Assembly (NCBI GenBank): GCA_028532985.1
Contig: JANCIK010000003.1
Coordinates: forward strand, 3,854,001-3,918,000
Length of the DNA stretch: 64,000 nt
Source of the DNA: Stropharia rugosoannulata
Lineage: Eukaryota; Basidiomycota; Agaricomycetes; Agaricales; Strophariaceae
Direction of reading: 5' to 3'
How positions within the stretch are numbered: the stretch's first letter is position 1; the number at the start of each line of letters is the position of its first letter. The notes under the pieces are model-generated. The model was given only the letters and a program-made list of their open reading frames with translations. It was not told the DNA's origin and made no database searches. Below, piece by piece: positions 23,866-36,762 of the stretch. The translations under genes and the position numbers were made by a program.

Positions 23866-26800
23866 ATGTCTACTCTACTACCGTTTCACAAAGCAATCCT
23901 GGAGAAGATTCATGACCCCATAACGAGCGACTTGCTTGTCCTCGCTCGTGGACTCGGTCTGCGGCGGATTATATGCACACTTATGAAGATATACGACATG
24001 CCGCAGAACCTCGTTTTGCTCGTGAATGCCACCCCAGAGGAAGAATCAGCCATCGGTGAGGAACTCGGCATCATGGGCTGCAGAAAGCCTGGCCTGAGAG
24101 TCATCAGCTACGAGACGAAGGACCGGTATGCAAGTAGCTTAATCGTGAGGTGCATAAGCTGGCGCTGACCGGGCGCAGGCCGATGCTTTATCGTCAAGGC
24201 GGGATCATGTCTGTTACGTCGCGTATCCTGGTTGTGGATATGCTGCAGGGTGATATACCCACTGAACTTATCACGGGTCTGCTAGTGTTACACGCAGAAA
24301 AGTGCGCGTCGTTTAACCCTGCACAAAACTCAGTTTCTGAATTCGCTTTGCAGGGTGACTCCGTTGGTGCTGGAAGCATTTATCGTCCGGCTGTTTCGCG
24401 AGAAGAACAAGGAGGGGTTCGTGAAAGCATTTACTGACCAGCCCGAGCATATTACCAGTGGCCTGTCCCCTCTTAAAAACATAATGAAGGAGCTGCAGAT
24501 ACGCAATGTACATATATATCCGCGGTAGGTCCCAAATTCTCCTGGGGCAATTGTTTCTCCAGTTGCTCATTATCCTCAGCTTTCATCAGGATATAAAGAA
24601 GTGCCTCGAGCGGAGACGAGCCGACGTAGTTGAACTATCACAGCACCTGACGGAGCCTATGGCGGACATCCACCATGCAATCATCCAGTGTATGAATACT
24701 ACACTATCCGAGCTGAAGCGCTCAAACACTACGGTATATAATTTGACATAACCTCCTTCTAGAAGCTGGTTGACCCGTTTCTTCAGCTGGACCTGGATGA
24801 CTTCAACGTCGAAAATGCATACTTCCGGTCTTTCGAAATTATCGTTCGGAGACAGCTCGACTCAGTGTGGCATAAAGTCGGTCCCAAGACAAAGCAGCTA
24901 GTTAATGATTTAGGAGTTCTTCGGCGGCTACTTCAGTATGTCATTATGCATTTTATAACGCATATACCTATTGACGAGATATAGCTACCTCCTCACTTAC
25001 GACCCATTGCAGTTCCACGCGTATCTTGAAACACTTATAGCTGCGAACACGATTACTGTCCGCGGAGGTGCCAAACAGCACCAGTCTCCATGGATGCTCA
25101 CAGACGCCGCGAACATCATATTCGAGTCCGCAAAGAGGCGCTGTTATACAATCACAGCTCCAGCGAAGAGGAAACCCACTGTTATCGACCTTACGGACGA
25201 CATTGACGCTTGGGCTGCCCTAGATGAGGCAGAGGGAGCACCGGTACGCGTCCAGGACAAGGGTAAGCAAAAAGAACAAGACACAAATAATCGCCCAGGG
25301 TGGCTCCCAGAGGGTTTAGATCCTGTTCTCGAGGAACTGCCTAAATGGAACCTTCTATCAGACATAATTCTTGAAGCTGAGGGGGAAATGATCAGACAGG
25401 AAAACCTAAAGAAACCAGGTTCAGCAGGTGAGTCGTGTTCGAGCTCCACAATCTATTACACGTATCTCACCACGCTGTTACCAGCCAAGCCAAGTTCCTC
25501 CAACGTCGTCTTAGTGATGACTTCCTCCACACGTGAATGCAGTGTCCTTACGGAGTTTCTGTCGAGCATGGATCACAGTGCACCACCCGGGACCCGTGGT
25601 CGAGCAATGATGATGCGTAAACTACGTTTGTATCTGTGGTGGAAGAAACAATTCAACATTCAGAAACAAGGAGAGAAAACTGTTTTCCCCATACCACATG
25701 CCCTGGACACCCGGACGATGGAGAACCTCGACAGAATGTTTGATGAAGAGGACAATATCAGTGAGGCCTTGAAAAAGAAGGACAGGGAAAAAGCTGCACG
25801 GGCACAAAGTCGACGCCGCGTACGTGGAGGCGCGCCAGCTGGTGCTTCTTCTGTGGCTAAGGTTGAGCCACAAGAGGTAAACTTGTATGGGTTGCAGAGC
25901 GAAGCGGAGGTTTTCTCACAGTTGTATGCCTTCTTTGCTCTCTACACATGTGTTTCGACGCTAAATGTACCCGTTGTATAGCTGGGACGTCCCACAGACC
26001 AATGCAGGGCAGGCCATGACGGTTGTTGACGACGACGCGCTCGAAATTATAGACCTAGGATCCGCGACATTGCAGGATGACTATGATATGTACTATGGGC
26101 TGCTGGCTCCCGAGGAGACGGTTATCGTTCGCGCTTACTCCGATGACTCTGATGATCGCGTGCTAGAAGAGATAAAGCCTAAGTTCGTCGTCATGCTTGA
26201 GCCTGATATGGATTTTGTGCGCAGGATAGAGGTACTCCATTTAATCGATCGCTTATGTACTTGACCACTCAACTCGATCTCTCAGGTCTACAAGTCTGCA
26301 AACCCTGGACTGGCAGTACGCGTATACCACATCGTATACAGCAATAGTTGTGAAGAGCACAAATATTTGGCCGGAATACGCAAAGAAAAGGAATCGTTTC
26401 AACGGCTCATTAAAGAACGCGGGGTAAGAATTAAAATGTACACGTAATGTGCAAATTACTTACAACCTTCTTCATTTCAGTCCATGCTTATAACTCTGAC
26501 GGAAGATCATCGTGATCCAGGCGATGCGATAATCAAAACGATCAGCTCGCGACTAGCTGGGGGCATGAGAGAACTGAATACAGAACCTTCACGGGTAGGA
26601 TCAGCTGTAGCAGAACACAGAGTACTTGTGCTCACTTCGATCTCAGGTAGTGGTGGATATGCGTGAATTCCGCTCGACTTTGCCGTCATTACTACACGCT
26701 TCCAGACTGTTGGTTATACCTGCTACTCTCACAGTTGGAGATTACATTCTCACTCCGGACATGTGTGTCGAGAGAAAAAGCTTACCTGACCTGGTTCAGA

Positions 26801-27484
26801 GTTTCAATAGCGGTCGTCTGTAGGTCCCGAGTCCCCGATCTTTTTTGGTATGCACCTCTTCTCACATGCCATTTGCTAGGTATACGCAGTGTGAAATGAT
26901 GACGGCGAACTACAAGTACCCAATACTTCTAATTGAATTTGAGGAAGATAAGGCGTTCTCGCTGGAGGTGTGTTGCTTCTGTCTGTGAACCCCGTCGCGC
27001 CTCTAATAAATCTGATCAGACGGCCTCAGAGTTAAAAACCTATGGCAAAGCAAGCTCTAAATACCCTGCAAAGCAGCAAGTCGGTCCTTCCGACTCGCCA
27101 AAATACACATCCACTACTATCCAAAGCAAGATCGTCTTGCTCACATTGTCATTTCCCCGCCTCCGGATTATTTGGTCGTCATCGCCATATGCAACTTCAG
27201 AAATCTTCAATGATCTAAAAGCTAACAATGCCGAGCCTGATCCGATGAAGTCTATTGCTGTCGGTGCCGATGACGACCCCGATGTTGGCGCTGGTATCAA
27301 TACAGCCTCAGAAGAGCTCTTGCGCTCCATCCCCGGAATTACCAACAAAAATGCGAAGCATGTCATGAGCCGCGTCCGCAGCGTACAGGAACTGTGCTCT
27401 CTCACGCTCCCAGAGATGCAGGCCATACTAGGACCGGATGATGCTCAGAAATGCTACGCGTTTATTCACAAAGGGGATAGATGA
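23866..27484 (+). CDS. RAD1: XPF/Rad1-family DNA repair endonuclease
   Basis: ATG 23866 begins [15 protein letters not shown]. Multiple exons give about 950 residues. The inactive helicase-like N-terminal half includes [25 protein letters not shown] and [27 protein letters not shown] blocks, then [12 protein letters not shown]. The ERCC4 nuclease domain follows: [16 protein letters not shown] (about 26645), [19 protein letters not shown] with the catalytic ERKxxxD motif (about 26740-26800), then [19 protein letters not shown]. The end carries a tandem helix-hairpin-helix region ([20 protein letters not shown]) that dimerises with the ERCC1/Rad10 partner. The enzyme cuts 5' of damage bubbles in nucleotide excision repair and trims flaps in recombination. 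All catalytic residues are present, so it appears functional. Confidence 0.93.
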
Positions 27485-27732
27485 AAACATCGGGGCCGTA
27501 TAGACCTGTATATGCTTTAGACTTGTATGTCAGGCCATGCTTCCCATCTGTATTTAAGATGACACCCGCTTTCCCTGGGATTGACTTGGGGTTTGCACCA
27601 TGGACCCTTGAAGCTGCCACAAGATGCTAGACAGTTTCGAACTTATAACACAGTCACTACAGCGGAAGCAAAGAATGGTATAGCGTAGTATTACAGAGCA
27701 TATCAAAAAAAGCACTAATCAACAAATCGTTC
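27485..27732. other. Short convergent intergenic gap
   Basis: 248 bp between the XPF stop and the BTB protein stop. No element recognised. Confidence 0.5.
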
Positions 27733-28990
27733 TCAGTCTAAATCCAATACAGAGGTCTGCTTTTCCCCCTCAACGAATCCGAACCACTGAGGAAGAAGCG
27801 ACCATACCTCCTCCCTAGCCTTTGCAGTAGCCTCTGCAAAATCAGCTTTGCAAGCTGAGCATAACTTGAGCCCGCACTGCCGCTGGCCATCTGAGAAGTC
27901 AGTGCGCGTTAACATCTCGCTCGCCTGTGTAAGAGTATACAGCGGATCCGCGTCGCGGCCACAAGCGATACCTCCTACAGAACGGAGAATGTTGAGCATA
28001 ATAAAATAAAACGACTCATGGCATGACCGGCTTGACGTGTCGGTGTCACCGCGATTGAGGCAATCTTCCGCTGGCTGTCGGCAGTGCAGCTCCTTTGCGA
28101 TGAACGCTGCCATGTAACGCTGCGTTGACTCCCGCCCGCGAAGTGTCCTGCAAAGTAAATCTCGCGACAGCCTAACCGGCCTCTCCGCAACCATGGGGGT
28201 ATTGTGTAGCTTACTCGCAATACGCTCGAAGGAGGTATGCGGGGATATCGTTCCGTTCATAATCTTACTGGGCCCGTATCTGGAGAGATCGTATAAAGCT
28301 GCAGGTAGGATAGATGGAATATTCATGTCCAATGCGAGTTCAATGATTAGAATCGGGTGAGCGCAGTGATCGCGAGGAACGTAGCGGCCGTTCTCATCAG
28401 TAGACCGTCGCTCTCGTTCGTCCCATCCCACCAGAGTAGATGGCCAGTCCCTGTCCAGGCGGGCGAGGCAGCGCTGTCGGAGATGCTCAACAAGATATTT
28501 AGAAGAAAGGCGCAGAACACCGGAAATTGCGGGGAAGTCGGACGCCCGGGATTTTTTGAAGTATCTGAGATGCATTCAAAAGGTGAATAAAAACTTGGAG
28601 ATTCAATCCAATAATATAAGCTTACAGTCCGTCATATAGGGCGCTCAAAAAATAGAAGACATCTGAGGGACAGTCTTGCAATTCTACACAAAGGCAGCCT
28701 TCAATGAGCTCCTGGTCTTTAGGTTGCGGTATAGAGAACAAATCGCTGAAGACTTCCGAGTGTCGCTCCAGCTGCCCCCTATGTACTTTGAAGGCAGCCG
28801 CCCCAGCCGTTATGACAATGTTTCCATCATGAAACCAGAAGTCTGAGCGTATTAATTTGTTGGGCGGATCCGGTGGTTGCTTCTCCTTTACCATGAAGCA
28901 AGCTGACGAGGCAGGTAGGTAGAGTTTAGTTAAGAAACTTGTATCGAAGAATGACATCGTGGCCTTTTGTATGGAAGAAGAAAGGAGCAT
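27733..28990 (-). CDS. BTB/POZ domain protein
   Basis: Exon 1 (28990 to about 28625) begins MLLSSSIQKATMSFF; a second ATG 11 codons later is also possible. It contains a BTB domain: SDFWFHDGNIVITAGAAAFKVHRGQLERHSEVFSDLF continuing to QDCPSDVFYFLSALYDGL (residues about 49-122). A 57-nt intron joins it in frame to YFKKSRASDFPAISGVLRLSSKYL. The tail of about 280 residues has HRxCxxC-like pairs (CGLKLCSACKADF) near the C-terminus. Agaricomycetes carry many such proteins; they may act as Cul3 adaptors or transcription-linked factors, but no target is visible. About 400 residues, normal for this group. Confidence 0.85.
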
Positions 28991-29586
28991 TAAGGGATGA
29001 TCGTCCAGTCAAGTTGGTTATAGATCTAAGAAAGGCTGACGCAGTCAGGTTTGTGAAACGACCATGATCTTTAGAAAAAGACTAAAGGACGGTATTCCTG
29101 CGCATACAGCTATATATATACAGCCAGTTAGGACAACGGTAGGAGCTACCACACTCCAATTGATTTACATAATGCCTCATGGAAGAATAAATTCCCCCAG
29201 ATGTGTAGATACAACGATAGGGAAAGATTTCCTATCTGAAAATCCAGCCATAGCGGAGTCAGTTGAATCTGACGGATACACTATATCAGAGCTAATATTT
29301 GCGTACATTTACATTTCAACTCATCAGTCTGGCATAGTTTTCGTATTTCCTATTCGGGTTTGATACCTGCCTCATTTGGATATATTCATCACGTGTATCG
29401 TTGCTAAAATAATCCGGACCTTCCTTGGACCCAACTTGAACCCTGCTGGTTTCATCCAAGCTCACCCCCATTTTTACCTTTTGCACCTCTGAATTTGCGC
29501 CTTACTTGCCTCCTTCGTATGATACGGCAAACTGGAGAAGGATCTGCCTGGTTACTGAGAAATTGGAATAATTCTCCGTTTGCAAG
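28991..29586. other. Intergenic divergent promoter region
   Basis: About 600 bp between the divergent BTB and MYND copy 2 genes. No coding motif; presumably both promoters. Confidence 0.5.
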
Positions 29587-31099
29587 ATGTCGCAAGCGCC
29601 TTCTAGCTTTACGAGCAACGGAAAAGCTGTTCATCTTCCGCTCGAAAATCGGGACAAATGTGCTGCGTGCGGCAAATCAGGGCAAGTCATCAAGCTGAGA
29701 TGCTGTACATCCTGTGCTGAGGCAAAGTGTCGAGTTCCTCGGTGATGTATGCCTAATTAGAATTATGGCTCATCTAATAACCATATCTGCAGGCCTTGTA
29801 TTGTACAGAAGAGTGTCAGAGAGCACATTGGAAAGAGCACAAGACGATATGCGGTAAGTTTATCCGGCTACATCTGCGACTGCAAAGGCCTTACGCAGAA
29901 TAGGAGTTACGGATCGCCTTGACCTGAAATCGTACTATCCCTTCATCGCTGCCATTATGAACGAGTGCCATTCCTTTCCTGGCATGCTTCACCCAGCACT
30001 TCATCGCCAAATCATCAATTCGCCTAACCCCCATAAAGGCGACGTTGTTGATTTTCCCAACGGCGAGTCTGCGAAGCTTGTCCTCCTCGGGCCAGAGATT
30101 TCAATGACGGAAATGTGCACGCGCGAGTGGTGGCCCACAGGGCAGAGCGCCGAGGTTCGACGAAAACTGATGCGACGGATTGTTGCAGAGGGGCTGGTGC
30201 TCCCTATAGTCCTCGCAACCACCATTGCACTCCTGTCGGAGATGTACACGACGACATCGTCTCGCCAGTCAAAGTCGACTGCTGATAGGCCTGCGGGCGG
30301 ACGGCGGGTCAGGCTCACATATAAAAATTCCCCTATTGCTGACTTCGGCATCGTTGTGGGATCTGCACGTGTTGTTGCCCAGGACCGATTGGCATACTAC
30401 GATGTTGAAAACAACACGTTCTTGATGGGCCAAAACCCGGAGGAGCATTACTGGCTGTACTTCAAGACACTCGCTGGCGAAGAGCAGCTCCTTGACTGCA
30501 ACTCGTACACGTTCAACTTCTGTATATTAGTGATGACCAGTGCATATACACAAGGGCAAGAGGGGATTGAAGAGACAGACAGCGTTCCAGCATTTTTATT
30601 CGACAGCCCTTTCGAAAAGATGATGCCAACTATGTACGGGGATATCTGGAAGATTCGCAAACGATTCTCCGTCCTTCGCGAGCCACGCCTGCACGAGCTT
30701 GTCCAAAGCACTGGGAACGCAGTGTATGACACGTCGCATATGTCAATCGTCTACGAGATCATGGATAAAATCTCTGGCAAGGAGGGCTCGACATATGAAA
30801 AACGTATGATGCGGGAATTCATGTCGACGTCGCGGCGTATTATTGGCCAGAACATTGCAAAGCGAGCATACACGGTATTTCCCAAGGAGCCACAGATAGG
30901 CATTGACACTGATCCCGAAGAGAAACTGCTTGGAGAATTTAGCAAGGAGGAGAGTGACCAGTTTGATAGGTATCTGAAGAAGTGGGCGCGCAGGTATAGG
31001 AAAGGCCAGATTTCTTCGGAGCAGTGGCTTCGTGCATACCACGCATGGAGCAAGCAGCCATTTGCGGTTCACATGAAGAGTATGGACGGTTCCGTGTAA
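29587..31099 (+). CDS. MYND-type zinc finger protein, copy 2
   Basis: ATG 29587 begins MSQAPSSFTSNGKAVHLPLE. The finger reads CAACGKSGQVIKLRCCTSCAE, then ALYCTEECQRAHWKEHKTIC. The spacing equals copy 1 only if exon 1 ends at 29721 and the first intron is 29722-29792, that is GAG|GCAAAG...CAG, a GC-AG intron. A second intron joins CG to GVTDRLDLKSYYPF. The tail has HPALHRQIINSPNP, LLSEMYTTTSSRQ, SPIADFGIVVGSARV and an acidic C-terminal segment, and then a 50-residue extension (KKWARRYRKGQISSEQWLRA) that copy 1 lacks. There is no SET domain. About 465 residues. Orientation is opposite to copy 1. Confidence 0.85.
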
Positions 31100-33629
31100 T
31101 CCAAGTGTAACTGTATGATAATGTTGAAAGGAGTTTGCTGAACAGTTCGGTTCACTTACTTCCGGTGATTCCTAGTCCAGCCTGTTTGATTGTATGTTGT
31201 ACGCGCAGCATCTCGTTCCCTACTAGCCTTATTCTTCGGTGGGGGACAGGTTTAAGGAAACGGAAACTGTGAAAGGTGATGTTGAGACGAGGCATACTGT
31301 AATGCAGGGATTGGCGTACTCAAAGTACATGTTGGGTTGGTCTGAATCGTCAACGACCTCCAACCTTATCCACAGCTAAGAAAGTGGTCCACTATCTTGT
31401 CACATTGGATTATATGCGGTATTTGACTCGTGAATAGTCTGAGTTTGGTCTGCGTACCGCGGCGCATTGTGCGTGAGTTCTGTTTCATTTTGGTTTCCGC
31501 CTTCTGTTGGTCTTTTGTTCGAATTTTTTGAACTAGAATTCGTCTGCATTACGGTGAAGGAACGGTTGATACGACTAGAGATATGAACAGGAATACGTTG
31601 GCCGCATCTGTTTGTCGCTGAGTGGCTTTGTGTTAAGTATGTCTAGGAAGGCGGCTGGCCAAGAATGGTGGACGGCTCTCTTCAGTTTGCTACTCCGCTC
31701 ACGCTCATCATCTTTCCCTTTGCGCAACCACCATTCCCTGGAAAATCTGATTAGAGCTCTTCCACATTACTAAAACATACTTTTAATACCTGTCTCTGAA
31801 ATGCAGGCGACGAGCTTCGACATTCACAAGAACGAGGTTTCAGCGTTGTGGCGTTCTAGTTTTGAAATTTCAGTCTCGAAGCTAACACAGTAGCCTACTG
31901 CACCTCTTCGAAGCCTCTTCAAAACTGTCGGAAGATACGCATATATCAAGGCCTGAATGAAAGGACTGGCACGTGGGGCGAGGTTGGGGTGATTACTTCG
32001 AGGACGGTTAATTTGTGCGGGTTGGGAATGGATCACTGGGGTCGCGGCGTCGTTGAGTCAATTTCATTCTTGCATTGCTGACTCTTGCTCTGTCGGTCAC
32101 ACAGTTAGGTATCTTCCCATTGAGCAGCAAGACGAATTCAAGCTTGAAAGCAACATCTCCACGAGGTTCAGGCAGCGTTCAAGACCTCAGTTGCAGTTTA
32201 GCACGAGTCAGACTCTCCTAACAGTAGCTGCAGCCACTTTCCCGCCTCCCAGCAGTCTTGCGGCGTCGAACTTGATTTACTGGCCTAAAATTATCCACTA
32301 TAAGCATGCGTTGACTGATGATGATCATTCTTTTCAGTTATTGTCCAGGAAGCCATCTGCCAATGTCCAGCCACGACCTACATCTGTCGCACTCGACTGT
32401 GTGCACAAAATATGCTTCATTACAGCTGCATGGTTCTGCCTGGATTTTCTTGAACCGAGCTTCGTTTGCCTCCAGTCTTGCTTCAGTCTTTTTCGTTGCT
32501 TGTTGCAGGTCGTTCTTGAACACAACTCTGTTCAAAAAATTACATGGAGCACACAGGTGCATTTCTATGGCACCCAGGACTGTCTATTGAGCCATGTATT
32601 CTTTCTGTAACGCGCCTGCCGAATATCTGCTTGCTGTAATGTTCCTTGGATCCGCTACTTTTCTGCTATTGTGACTGTGACATGTATGTGACAATGTCAC
32701 GCGTGGCTCAGGCGAGGAAGCAATAGACGACGACGAGGCTCGAGCAGGCAGGATCAGATTCAGGATTGCCAGATTGCATTGACAGATAAAGTCAGAGTCT
32801 TTGCTTTGGAGATTCCAGCAGCAGAAATTATTGACTCCCGAACGCAGTTCGTCGGGTGTTGGCGCCTTTTTGAACTTCCTTGCTATGGGGCTTAAGACCT
32901 GGTATGGTGTCGAAAATTCCAAGGATAAAGCCAGGTAACTGGATCTATGCTCTATTTCTTTGAGGTGGTATGAGGACGCTCTAGAACATATCCGAGGAGT
33001 GAAATTTGGATTAGATTTATCTCTTGGAAGACACCAAAGGTTCCTCACTTGTAGCGAAGCATTGATTCCTTCTCAAGCGAAAGCTAGCTCCTATGCACTT
33101 GAGTGACTTCTGCTGGGTACTCGCGACCTCCATGGACAGATTGCGTAGAATATATATTGATCTTCCCAGAGCTAGCACCCTGTCGCTGCATTGACCAAGA
33201 TGCCTGACTGTGTCGTCCTCAATAGGCCTTCATTATTCTGGAATATGAAAATAATCTACTTGACGGGCGACATATGCTTTCTATGCCTCTTTTCATTGGA
33301 ATGCAGGATAATGATGCAAATAGGTGTGTAGTCGCAAGAAACAGTTGAGTGGCAGGAAGGACGATGTGCAATCAGTATCATTCAGGGAAGCGTGCAAACA
33401 TTGGCCTGATTCGGTTCCATGAAAAGTCAGTCCCCAATTTTCTTTTTCATTCCGCACTCCGACTCACCCTGCTACCATCTAGTCCCACGTTAATATCCAT
33501 TCCAGTAGCGCCAGATTCATCTATTGTCATTCCCTCGACCACTACCACGGCTGTCCACATCCTTTTGGTTTTCTTCCTCTTCCTCGTCGTGGGGGTAGTC
33601 TGCCGACCGCGACGGCTTGTCCGACGAAG
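31100..33629. other. Gene-poor region, about 2.5 kb
   Basis: Nothing firm. On the minus strand at 32338-32562 a 74-codon stretch beginning MHLCAPCNF encodes a short charged helix and a Cys-rich end (CSCNEAYFVHTVECDRCRSW). It could be a real small protein or the remnant of one. The open stretch at 32584-33048 (-) has no motif. Confidence 0.4.
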
Positions 33630-34518
33630 ATGCCAAGTCCTTCCTCCTCGACTGTTCGTATGAATACCAAAAAGAGTTCCCTTTCCTTGTCTATGACGCT
33701 GCGAAGCTGCGAAAACGAGGATATCTTCGAGATGGATTTGGATTCGCCGTTGACCTTCGAGGACATGGACGCGGTGTCTTCCCCCTGCTCTACGACGCCT
33801 CAGAAGCCGTCAGTTTCAGCCAAGGTATGATACTACTCACCTTTCTGCCCACTTTTCCTTCCTCTCCGTTTTCTGCATGATGGTGCTGGTCTAACTCCTA
33901 CACTTTTTCATTTTTTCTCCCCTTCTTTGCCGTCGTAGCCGACCACCAACAACAGAAGCGCCAGCAGCACGAAAAATTTGCCCCAACACGCGTTGCTAGC
34001 TACCTACGCCCGCCCCACCGCTGGAGTAAGTGAAAACAGTCTGTCGAACAAAGAACAAAAGACTTAAACTCTACTTCTATACTTAGCTGTACATCATCCA
34101 CGCGTTTTCGCAGCCTCAGAGCTTAGCCGCTGGGCACGGAATCATTCACGGTGACACTGATGGTGGCTCTGTGGGGACTTGGGGCTGGATTAAAAACGCG
34201 CTGATGGTAGGCTGCTGCTTTCCTTTCTTGGGCCATGCTGAACTCTTTCTGTTGTCGTCGGTTCTGCTTTCTAGTGCCGTGCTGTCACTGTTCAACAGAA
34301 TATTCAATCCCGGGCGTGGAAGTCCATGGCCACTTGCCTCCTCCGCCACCGTCGCCGTATCGGTTAGTCGACAAAACACAAACATATCCACTTCCACTAC
34401 CGTTCTTTCTCTCTCTTTACTCAACGCCGCTTTTTCTGTCTTGATGCTTTCTCCCCCCTACGTTCATCTTGCCTTGTTCATCACACGGAAGAACTGCTCG
34501 CATTCGATGTTCTTGTAG
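33630..34518 (+). CDS. Hypothetical protein, low-complexity, four-exon model
   Basis: ATG 33630 begins MPSPSSSTVRMNTKKSSLSL; exon 1 contains the acidic stretch ENEDIFEMDLDSPLTFEDMD. Good splice sites then join PTTNNRSASSTKNLPQHALL (exon 2, about 33939-34023) and LYIIHAFSQPQSLAAGHG to GTWGWIKNALM (exon 3, about 34087-34206). After that the frame is uncertain: one acceptor gives a short Arg-rich end, another a proline-rich segment (LPPPPPSPYRLVDKTQ). In-frame splicing of three exons and conserved-looking motifs support a gene, but I recognise no domain. The stop position is a guess. Confidence 0.4.
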
Positions 34519-36762
34519 GATTTGGGAACTTTCACGCTATCACTGTGCCATATACTTTCTTCGTGTCATTGTTATCCAAACGTAACCATCGCTGTCTGAT
34601 CCTATTGCTGTATTATAGTTGCCACCACTCTCACCCTTGATTCCCTATTCGATATACTGTTGACTTACTTTAGCTTCCAACACTCTTGTTATTGTTTATC
34701 CCACAGAAGGGATGTTTTGAATATACCGCTCAATTCACGCAAATTTAATGAACATACTATTTCTTGGTGTAACGAGGGCACTTTAAACGCTTGAAGCTTG
34801 AAGTTGTCATTGGCTTGAAGGGGGCTGAACTTGATGCAGACGGTTTCGAACACTGGTGGGACTTTGTACTCTTAACTTGAGACTCTTGATCACACATAAA
34901 ACAATTGAAGATTGCTCGAAAGGCGTCGTTGTCTCTTGATGACTTCGTCTGGTTCTTGAGGAAGGTTGCAAGTCGCACACACACACGCACTCAGAAACAT
35001 GTAGCATTTGATTAGATTATATTGTGCACGACAGCTCAGCATGGCAAGAGGGGGAGTACAGGAGGTGGGAATGAGAGTGAGCGAAGGGACCGAACCTGGG
35101 TCCTCTGGATACTTACGAAGCCTGAGTCACTCACCTCGCTTATCATGTTACATAAAGTATTTGGAGCATTTAAATTTAAATTTCATTGGGCAGTAATAAT
35201 GGAACATCGTGACTGGTCTATTTGTTTCTCATTGATTGCCGTGATGGTATCCCTCGTAGTGCAGCAGTAGCCCAGGTGTCCTCAATGTCCTTGACAGTCC
35301 GAAATGATACCTTAGATTTTTGGGGGTCCTGGGCCTCCAGAATAATGTCAAGGACCCGCTGCATCTGGGTGTGGCTCAGAGATAGCTCATGGGCTAACTC
35401 AGCGACCTCGAAGTCAAGACGCGAAGAAAAGGGATCCAGTATTTTCTCGAGAGGAGGATCCAATGGCGCTGCCACTTTGCATTCGCGATAATCCTCAAAT
35501 CCAGAGACTTCCTGAGGCCGACGACTTCGGGGGGTGATATTGGATGCATATGGTATCAGGCTCGGGGGAGAACTCAAGGTCAACATTTTTGAGCTTATGA
35601 ACCTCAGATGGAGACACAGATCTTTCCCCTGCACAACAATGAAGTTTTGGAAAAGAATCTACCTGGTAAATGAACAAAACGTACTGGTGGAGTTCCCGCT
35701 ATCCATCATAGGTGCATTGTCGGGCCAGATGTCCACACTAGTAGATGGGCCTGATAATAGCAGAAGGATATAGATAAGTTATTCGATCAATAAACATGCA
35801 ATTATCGGGGGGCCTACCTGCTATCTTGAGGCTTGATGGAGGTAAGTTCTCCCATGGCTTCATGCTCCGCTGCGGCATTGATGCGGGAGGCCGACGCATT
35901 GCTATGGAATGCTAAATTGTAGCACACACGTGACACCACATGCAGTCAACGCCCACCTTTCTTTTGCTGTGCCTTTTGTACAAAGTAAGCCGCGTCCCTG
36001 TGTTCTTCTTCCGCTTTGGCTGCGCACGCTTTTCGATGTTTGTGTATACCGCGTGGAGCAAATGATTTGGTGCATAATATCGCACATTATCTTCCCATCT
36101 TTGTCGGCGCCTGCATCCTGGTCCTTCTTCACTTGCTTGGGCATAATTATGTAGTTACAGGAGCGTTGATACACGAGATGGCCTGGAGAGGCCTCGGAGG
36201 GAGTAGGATCGAGATGGTAGGTGAGAGAGCTGCGACGTTGAAACGACATGTGACGTCGTGGTCACACAGCCGGTCCGTTGGCAACGGCAAGGCGGCATTG
36301 TCACAACACGAGCTCACGTTGCCAATATCTCACGTCAGCCGTCACGCCGGACCGCCGTCGGCATGTTTATGTCAAATCTCCGACTTAAAAAACCACACAT
36401 GATTACTACTTAGATTGCATTAGCTCGGGAGACTTGGGTGTTCTGCTGGGTACCCCTATGGATATTCCCACCGGTATTGGATGGCTTGTTAGTCAATTTC
36501 TCGACCAACATCCAATCAACGTCATTTGAATTTGTTAAGTAGCAGAGCGCAGCGCCATAGTTATTATTTTCCTTCAATGTCTTCTGATTGTTACATCAGG
36601 GCGTTCGCACGAGTTTCAAAGAATGGTGTACATAAGTTGTAAACGTGCTAAACTTTTGATCACGACCACCTGCGCCATTATTCCTGGGCCATTGCGCATC
36701 TCTAAATACCTCTGGGTACTGGCTTTATTTTTTTGTTGCGCTCGAATCAATAGGCGATTCAG
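34519..36762. other. Gene-poor region with a transposon-like relic
   Basis: Apart from the degraded transposon-type fragment at 35218-35634 nothing coding is clear. DLH copy 2 begins at the right end. Confidence 0.45.
35218..35634 (-). pseudogene. Transposon-protein-like fragment (Plavaka/CACTA type suspected)
   Basis: A 138-codon open stretch reads PLEKILDPFSSRLDFEVAEL, AHELSLSHTQMQRVLDII and FRTVKDIEDTW. This resembles the region just after the zinc finger in the large transposase-associated proteins common in agaricomycetes, where a DF-x-A-x(6)-L motif precedes a polar helix. No zinc finger, transposase core or terminal repeats are visible around it, so it is at best a relic. The family assignment is from memory of the pattern only. 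Confidence 0.35.

Noticed and set aside
35085..35150. Minus-strand ACCCAGGTTCGGTCC resembling a tRNA T arm
   Set aside because: Acceptor and anticodon arms do not pair; the span would be too short.
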